Assembly (NCBI GenBank): GCA_035443885.1
Contig: DAOMNO010000006.1
Span: 124,001 to 188,000, forward strand
Direction: 5' to 3'
Length of the DNA: 64,000 nt
Source: DAOMNO01 sp035443885
GTDB lineage: Bacteria > Planctomycetota > Phycisphaerae > Phycisphaerales > SM1A02
Shown here: in pieces, positions 61,393 to 64,000 of the stretch
How the letters are laid out: each line of letters opens with the position of its first letter
Numbering within the stretch: position 1 is the stretch's first letter
Notes under the pieces: generated by a model
The model's database searches: none
What the model saw: only the letters and a program-made list of their open reading frames with translations
Told to the model about the DNA's origin: nothing
Position numbers and translations under genes: made by a program

Positions 61393-63408
61393 GTGGCCAG
61401 CCAGAAGGGCATTCGAGCGGGCGCCGCCTACGTCGAGCTCTTCGCCGACAACTCGCGCCTCATGCGCGGTCTGAAGCGCGCCGAGAAGCGCTTGAAGGCC
61501 TTCGGTTCCGCCATGCGCAGCGTGGGCACGCGGATCGCGGCGATCGGATCGGCCGTGCTGGCGCCCATGCTCGGCGCGGTGAAGGTCTTCGCTTCCGCAG
61601 GCGATGAGCTCAACAAGATGAGTGCTCGCACGGGCGTGTCGGTCGAAGCGCTCTCGGAGCTCGGCTTTGCCGCCGAGCAGTCGGGTGCGGACCTGGCCAC
61701 GCTGGGTACGGGTATCCGCACCATGCAGCGCACGCTTAACGATGCCGAGCGGGGATTGTCGACCGCGACCGATGCGCTTGGTGAACTGGGTCTTACGGTG
61801 GATCATTTCCGGGGGCTCTCGCCCGAGGAGCAATTCAAACTCCTGGCAGAGCGGATCAGCAAGGTCGAAGACCCGACGAAGCGCGCGGCTCTGGCCATGC
61901 AGATCTTCGGCCGCGCGGGGTTTGGGCTCCTGCCGCTGCTCAACGCCGGTGCATCGGGCATTGAGGAACTCCAGCGGCAGGCGCGTGCGCTGGGATTGAC
62001 GATCTCCACCGAGGCGGCGGCGGACGCGGCCTACCTCACCGACACGCTCAACATCCTCTGGCGCGTCCTCAAGCAGGGCGTGTTCCTCGTCGGCTCGGCC
62101 CTCGCTCCGCTGATCGCGGAACTCGCGCAGCGCATCACCCGCGCGGCCGTCGTCGTCAGCGACTGGATCAAGCAGAACAAGGCGCTCATCGTCACCGCGT
62201 TCAAGGTCGCGGCGGCCGTCGTCGCGGCGGGCTTCGCGCTCATCGCCATGGGCCTGCTCGTCTCGGGGCTCGGCGCGGCGGTGGGCGTCCTGGCGTCGGT
62301 GCTCGGCGCGATCGGAGCCGGCGTGGCGCTGCTCGCCAAACTGCTGCTCGCGCTGCTTTCGCCGATCGGACTGGTGATCGCCGGCGTGACGGCGCTGGGT
62401 GCGTATCTGATTCACACAAGCGGTGTGGGGGCCGAGGCGCTGCGATGGCTGGCGGATCGCTTCCGCGAATTGCGTGAGACGGCGTCGAAGGCGATCGAAG
62501 GCATCGCGGCGGCGCTGGCCGCAGGCGACATCTCGCTTGCGGCGAAGATCCTCTGGCTGACACTCAAGATGGAATGGCAGCGCGGCGTCGGCGCGCTCTC
62601 CAGCGCGTGGGCCGGCTTCAAGGCGTTCTTCGTCAACATCGCCCACCAGATGTTCTACGGCGCGCTCGCGGCTGGCGAAATCCTCTGGCACGGCTTGGAG
62701 GTCGCGTGGATCGAGACGACCGCATTCCTCAGTAAGGCGTGGACGAACTTCACAAGCACGTTCCGCTCGGCATGGAACACGGCGGTGACGTGGGTCGAGA
62801 AGCGCATTCACGATCTGTGGGGTCTGCTCGACCGCGACTACGACGCAGAGGCGGCGAAGCAACTGGCCGACCAGATGCTCTCGGTGGAGAAGGACGCGAT
62901 CGAGCGGCAGCGGACGCAGGACCTCGATCAGCGCGAGCAGAAGCGCCAGCGAGATCGCAAGCGAGCGGCGGAGCAGCACGAGGGCACGCTCGGCGTCATC
63001 GGCGAGGAGTACGAGCGCGCGAAGGAGCGGCTGGACGACGAGTACGGCCGGAAGATGCGCGAGTCGGAGGAGGCGCTGGCCGAGGCGCGGCGCGAATGGG
63101 AGGAGGCGATTGCGGAGGCACTGCGCAAGCGCAATGAGATGGAAGCGTCGGAAGATGGCGTCGGCACGCCGCGACGGTTGCTGTCCGACCTCGATGAGCA
63201 GATCGAAGGCATCGGCGATGCGCTGGATCGCGCTGCGAAGCGCATCGAAGTCAAGGGCACGTTCAACGCCGCCGCCGTGCAGGGATTGGCGACTGGCGCG
63301 AACTCGTCCGCCGAGCGTGCGGCGAAGGCGAGCGAGCTGACAGCGAAGAACACGAAACGTCTGGTTGACATGCAGCGCACCGGCGTCGGAGGCGCGGCGT
63401 TCGTGTGA
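61393..63408 (+). CDS. Tape measure protein
   Basis: 671 residues from a GTG at 61393. It begins with the tape-measure N-terminus (RAGAAYVELFADNSRLMRGL, KRAEKRLKAFGSAMRSVG) and TRTGVSVEALSELGFAAEQS-like repeats, then hydrophobic segments (FKVAAAVVAAGFALIAMGLL, about 260-345) and a long charged coiled coil (QKRQRDRKRAAEQHEGTLGV, about 490-590). It sets the tail length. At 671 residues the tail would be moderate in length. Confidence 0.9.
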   Translation: MASQKGIRAGAAYVELFADNSRLMRGLKRAEKRLKAFGSAMRSVGTRIAAIGSAVLAPMLGAVKVFASAGDELNKMSARTGVSVEALSELGFAAEQSGADLATLGTGIRTMQRTLNDAERGLSTATDALGELGLTVDHFRGLSPEEQFKLLAERISKVEDPTKRAALAMQIFGRAGFGLLPLLNAGASGIEELQRQARALGLTISTEAAADAAYLTDTLNILWRVLKQGVFLVGSALAPLIAELAQRITRAAVVVSDWIKQNKALIVTAFKVAAAVVAAGFALIAMGLLVSGLGAAVGVLASVLGAIGAGVALLAKLLLALLSPIGLVIAGVTALGAYLIHTSGVGAEALRWLADRFRELRETASKAIEGIAAALAAGDISLAAKILWLTLKMEWQRGVGALSSAWAGFKAFFVNIAHQMFYGALAAGEILWHGLEVAWIETTAFLSKAWTNFTSTFRSAWNTAVTWVEKRIHDLWGLLDRDYDAEAAKQLADQMLSVEKDAIERQRTQDLDQREQKRQRDRKRAAEQHEGTLGVIGEEYERAKERLDDEYGRKMRESEEALAEARREWEEAIAEALRKRNEMEASEDGVGTPRRLLSDLDEQIEGIGDALDRAAKRIEVKGTFNAAAVQGLATGANSSAERAAKASELTAKNTKRLVDMQRTGVGGAAFV

Positions 63409-63423
63409 CCTAAAGGCATCGTA

Positions 63424-64000
63424 ATGAGCATCGTCGTCGAGGAAAAGTTCAACAGCAGGCCTTCGATCGCCGGCCAGGGCGCGCAGGTGGAACTGCTCTA
63501 CACCGTGCGCGGCACGAGCAGCGATCTCGCCGCGAAAGTCGCGCTGATCAGCGCCACGCCCGATGAGTACGACGGGCTCCAGCGCAAGAGCGTCGAAATC
63601 GAGCCGGTAGGGCTCTCCGGGGGCGGGGGCGGCGGTGAGCCGAACGTGTGGGACGGCGTGGTGCGCTACGGGCCGTATGAACTCTCGCCGACGACCGGTG
63701 AGAGCACGTTCAACTTCGACACCGGCGGCGGCTCGCAGCACATCACGCAGTCGCTCGGCACGATGGGCGTGTACGCCGCCCCTGGAACGACTGCGCCGCA
63801 CTTCGGCGGTGCGATCGGCGCGACGGCCGATGGCGTGGATGGCGTTGATATCACCGTGCCCGTCTACAACTTCGCCGAGACCCACTACGTCCCGGCTTCG
63901 CTTGTGACGCTCGGCTACCGCGCGACGCTGTTCAATCTCACTGGCAAGTTGAACAACGCGCCGTTCAAGGGGCTGGACACCGGCGAGTGCCTGTTCCTCG
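63424..64000 (+). CDS. Phage tail protein, truncated by window end
   Basis: 192 codons visible, the frame open to the last base (MSIVVEEKFNSRPSIAGQGA). Beta-rich sequence with a Gly-rich loop (SGGGGGGEPNVWDGV) and GPYELSPTTGESTFNFDTG. Placed just after the tape measure, it is likely a distal tail or baseplate component. No family recognised. Confidence 0.7.
   Translation, partial: MSIVVEEKFNSRPSIAGQGAQVELLYTVRGTSSDLAAKVALISATPDEYDGLQRKSVEIEPVGLSGGGGGGEPNVWDGVVRYGPYELSPTTGESTFNFDTGGGSQHITQSLGTMGVYAAPGTTAPHFGGAIGATADGVDGVDITVPVYNFAETHYVPASLVTLGYRATLFNLTGKLNNAPFKGLDTGECLFL

Noticed and set aside
61096..63885. 929-codon open frame antisense to the tape measure gene
   Set aside because: Long antisense frames arise in GC-rich DNA because stops are rare; the translated sequence is Arg/Gly/Ala/Leu-rich without domains, and the plus strand has a clear tape measure protein.

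Overview
The window looks like a piece of a bacterial chromosome carrying the left part of a large integrated prophage. A Planctomycetota host (perhaps Phycisphaerae-like) is my best guess. It rests on the gene style, the DUF2924/large serine recombinase/HTH module and the diverged MnmE-like GTPase. No ribosomal gene is present to confirm it.

Host part (1-18109). First come a truncated LolA-like secreted protein, an Mrp/ApbC-type P-loop ATPase (minus strand) and a secreted Pro/Arg-rich repeat protein with a clear terminator. From 2932 to 15968 lies an exopolysaccharide/O-antigen-type locus: four GT4-like glycosyltransferases, a non-hydrolysing UDP-GlcNAc 2-epimerase (wecB), a Wzx-like flippase, a SAM methyltransferase, a 993-residue secreted protein and a WaaL/Wzy-like ligase/polymerase. 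fabI, the MnmE-like GTPase and an initiator tRNA-fMet gene with its own promoter and terminator follow.

Integration module and defence island (18110-34529). Just past the tRNA sits a translationally coupled operon: small ORF, DUF2924 protein, large serine recombinase, HTH protein. A minus-strand operon of about 12 kb, read from 33338 leftwards, then encodes HsdM, HsdS, a MID-PIWI (prokaryotic Argonaute-type) protein, a SIR2-family protein, a DUF262/DUF1524 GmrSD-like nuclease and HsdR. It is a type I restriction-modification system with an Argonaute/SIR2 pair and a type IV-like nuclease embedded between HsdS and HsdR. An XRE regulator/ImmA-IrrE protease pair diverges from it. This is the most interesting system in the window.

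Phage early region (34605-48039). An unrecognised two-gene cassette with its own terminator is followed by a sigma-like factor. Then come a RecE/Cas4-like exonuclease, a Sak4-like ATPase, DUF669, RusA, DUF4406, a metallophosphoesterase, a DEAH helicase and a prim-pol/DUF3987 primase-helicase. An 11-copy TTTCACC repeat cluster (candidate origin or operator), a small SH3/KOW-like protein and a ParB-like/DNA methyltransferase fusion complete it. A predicted three-way-junction structure lies at 38450-38524.

Phage late region (48042-64000). A block of five small minus-strand genes precedes the packaging and virion genes: terminase, portal, protease-capsid fusion, decoration protein, head-tail connectors, tail tube, tail chaperones (apparently -1 frameshifted and fused to a lipoprotein-like segment), tape measure and the start of a further tail gene. 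This is the order of a long-tailed siphovirus-type phage. A TPR-like gene on the opposite strand sits between terminase and portal as a probable moron. The right end of the prophage is outside the window, so no attR can be identified.
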